This document shows, piece by piece, positions 5,999 to 6,708 of a stretch of 6,708 nucleotides of DNA. How positions within the stretch are numbered: position 1 is the first letter of the stretch; the number at the start of each line of letters is the position of its first letter. The DNA comes from Deltaproteobacteria bacterium (GTDB lineage Bacteria > Desulfobacterota > Syntrophia > Syntrophales > Smithellaceae). The notes under the pieces are model-generated. The model saw only the letters and a list, made by a program, of their open reading frames with translations, had not been told where the DNA came from and ran no database searches. The stretch spans positions 1 through 6,708 of the forward strand of contig DSAV01000204.1 in NCBI GenBank assembly GCA_011046295.1, given 5' to 3'. A program made the position numbers and the translations under genes.

Positions 5999-6023
5999 GC
6001 AAATATTTAATATAGATATTTGC
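5999..6023. promoter_or_regulatory. Perfect 8-bp inverted repeat upstream of the aminotransferase gene, candidate operator
   Basis: GCAAATAT (5999-6006) and ATATTTGC (6016-6023) flank a 9-base AT-rich spacer containing TTAATATAG. The 25-bp length and half-site spacing fit a dimeric transcription-factor site. Nearby promoter-like sequences for the plus-strand gene are TATAGA (6011-6016, with TTTACG 19 bp upstream), TATTAT (6033-6038) and TATAAA (6047-6052); none has a convincing -35. A site here could regulate the aminotransferase. Confidence 0.45.
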
Positions 6024-6075
6024 AAAAAAATGTATTATGTAGAACCTATAAAAAACCTAAGGAGTTAAGAAGTTT

Positions 6076-6708
6076 ATGCGATTTGAAATTTCCCGCGGTG
6101 CCAGCGGGTTGACTTACGAAATACGCAATATTGTCCTTATCGCCAACAAGCTCAAAGAGCTGGGAATGGAAATAGTCTGGGAAAACATCGGCGACCCGGT
6201 ACAGAAAGGCGAAATAATTCCACAATGGATGAAGGAAATTCTGATTGAAATCATCAAAGACAATTACTCCTTCGCCTATTCGCCGACCAAGGGCATCAAC
6301 GAAACGCGTGAATTTCTGGCCGGGCGCGTCAACAGACGCGGCAAGGTGCAAATTACGCCGGAAGACATAATTTTCTTCAACGGCCTGGGCGACGCTATTG
6401 CCCGCGCTTATAGCTCTATTCAGGTGGACGCCCGCATGATTATGCCGGAGCCGACCTATTCCACTCATTTCATGGCGGAAGTTCTGCACGCTTCGTTTCC
6501 GCCCAATACCTACCGCATGAACCCCTACAGCAACTGGTATCCGGATATGCGGGAATTGGAGCAAAAAGTTAAGAGCCATAAGGCAATTGTGGGCATTCTG
6601 GTAATCAATCCGGATAACCCCACGGGTTTTGTCTATCCCCCGGAAACGCTCAAACAGATTATTCAGGTTGCCAAAGACAATGACCTCTTTGTTGTCTTTG
6701 ATGAAACA
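6076..6708 (+). CDS. Class I/II PLP-dependent aminotransferase, 3' truncated by the window
   Basis: The first 211 codons are open to the window edge. The start ATG (6076) has AAGGAG (6059-6064) 11 bases upstream, a slightly long spacing. Seen signatures of fold-type I aminotransferases: the N-terminal ENIGDPV (36-42), the substrate-side YSPTKGINETREFLA (68-82), NGLGDAIARAY (102-112, cofactor phosphate region), EPTYSTH (125-131), NPDNPTG (178-184, whose second Asn, N181, contacts the PLP O3'), and VVFDE (206-210, whose D209 binds the pyridine nitrogen). The Schiff-base lysine and C-terminal domain lie beyond the window; a normal protein is about 400-430 residues. The enzyme would transfer an amino group from an amino acid to a 2-oxo acid in the cytoplasm. 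The pattern recalls alanine/aspartate-type aminotransferases, but the exact substrate cannot be assigned. It is divergent from the S1 gene, with 193 bp between them. Confidence 0.88.
   Translation, partial: MRFEISRGASGLTYEIRNIVLIANKLKELGMEIVWENIGDPVQKGEIIPQWMKEILIEIIKDNYSFAYSPTKGINETREFLAGRVNRRGKVQITPEDIIFFNGLGDAIARAYSSIQVDARMIMPEPTYSTHFMAEVLHASFPPNTYRMNPYSNWYPDMRELEQKVKSHKAIVGILVINPDNPTGFVYPPETLKQIIQVAKDNDLFVVFDET

Noticed and set aside
6046..6579. Minus-strand open frame of 177 codons opposite the aminotransferase
   Set aside because: The plus strand carries NPDNPTG, VVFDE and other aminotransferase motifs with a Shine-Dalgarno; the reverse frame is a shadow.

Overview
The window reads like a chromosomal segment of an anaerobic Gram-negative bacterium of roughly balanced base composition. 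My best guess is a deltaproteobacterium (Desulfobacterota, for example a Syntrophales-type organism). The reasons are the tail of an OmpA-type outer-membrane protein, a fused ADP-forming acyl-CoA synthetase of the kind common in anaerobes, and several families of short palindromic extragenic repeats. The lineage is inference; no rRNA or other marker gene is present.

Layout: (1) 1-123 is the 3' end of an OmpA-like gene, closed by a strong intrinsic terminator (167-203). (2) 124-586 is a gene-free stretch holding three head-to-tail copies of a double-hairpin repeat (206-504), then an AT-rich promoter-like segment. (3) 587-2152 (+) encodes a YtcJ-like metal-dependent amidohydrolase. (4) 2153-2554 is a second gene-free stretch with a GC hairpin, a 7-bp tandem repeat, a palindromic element with AGATTGCTTC/GAAGCAATCT ends, a decayed third half-unit, and a good sigma70-like promoter overlapping an 8-bp inverted repeat that includes the Shine-Dalgarno of the next gene. 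(5) 2555-4702 (+) encodes a full-length alpha-beta fused ADP-forming acetyl/acyl-CoA synthetase with the phospho-histidine motif intact. (6) 4713-5882 (-) encodes a protein made of four S1 RNA-binding domains, convergent with the synthetase gene and only 10 bp from it. (7) 5883-6075 is a divergent regulatory region with an 8-bp inverted repeat. (8) 6076-6708 (+) is the first 211 codons of a class I/II PLP aminotransferase that runs off the window.

The genes do not form one obvious operon. The amidohydrolase and synthetase share a strand but are separated by 402 bp of repeats and a separate promoter; the S1 gene points the other way. A loose metabolic reading is possible: the aminotransferase makes 2-oxo acids, whose oxidised CoA thioesters the synthetase could turn into acid plus ATP, as in amino-acid fermentation. 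The sequence does not prove this link. I see no defence system, mobile-element protein, CRISPR array or RNA gene. The most interesting signals are regulatory (2509-2548 and 5999-6023) and the repeat clusters.
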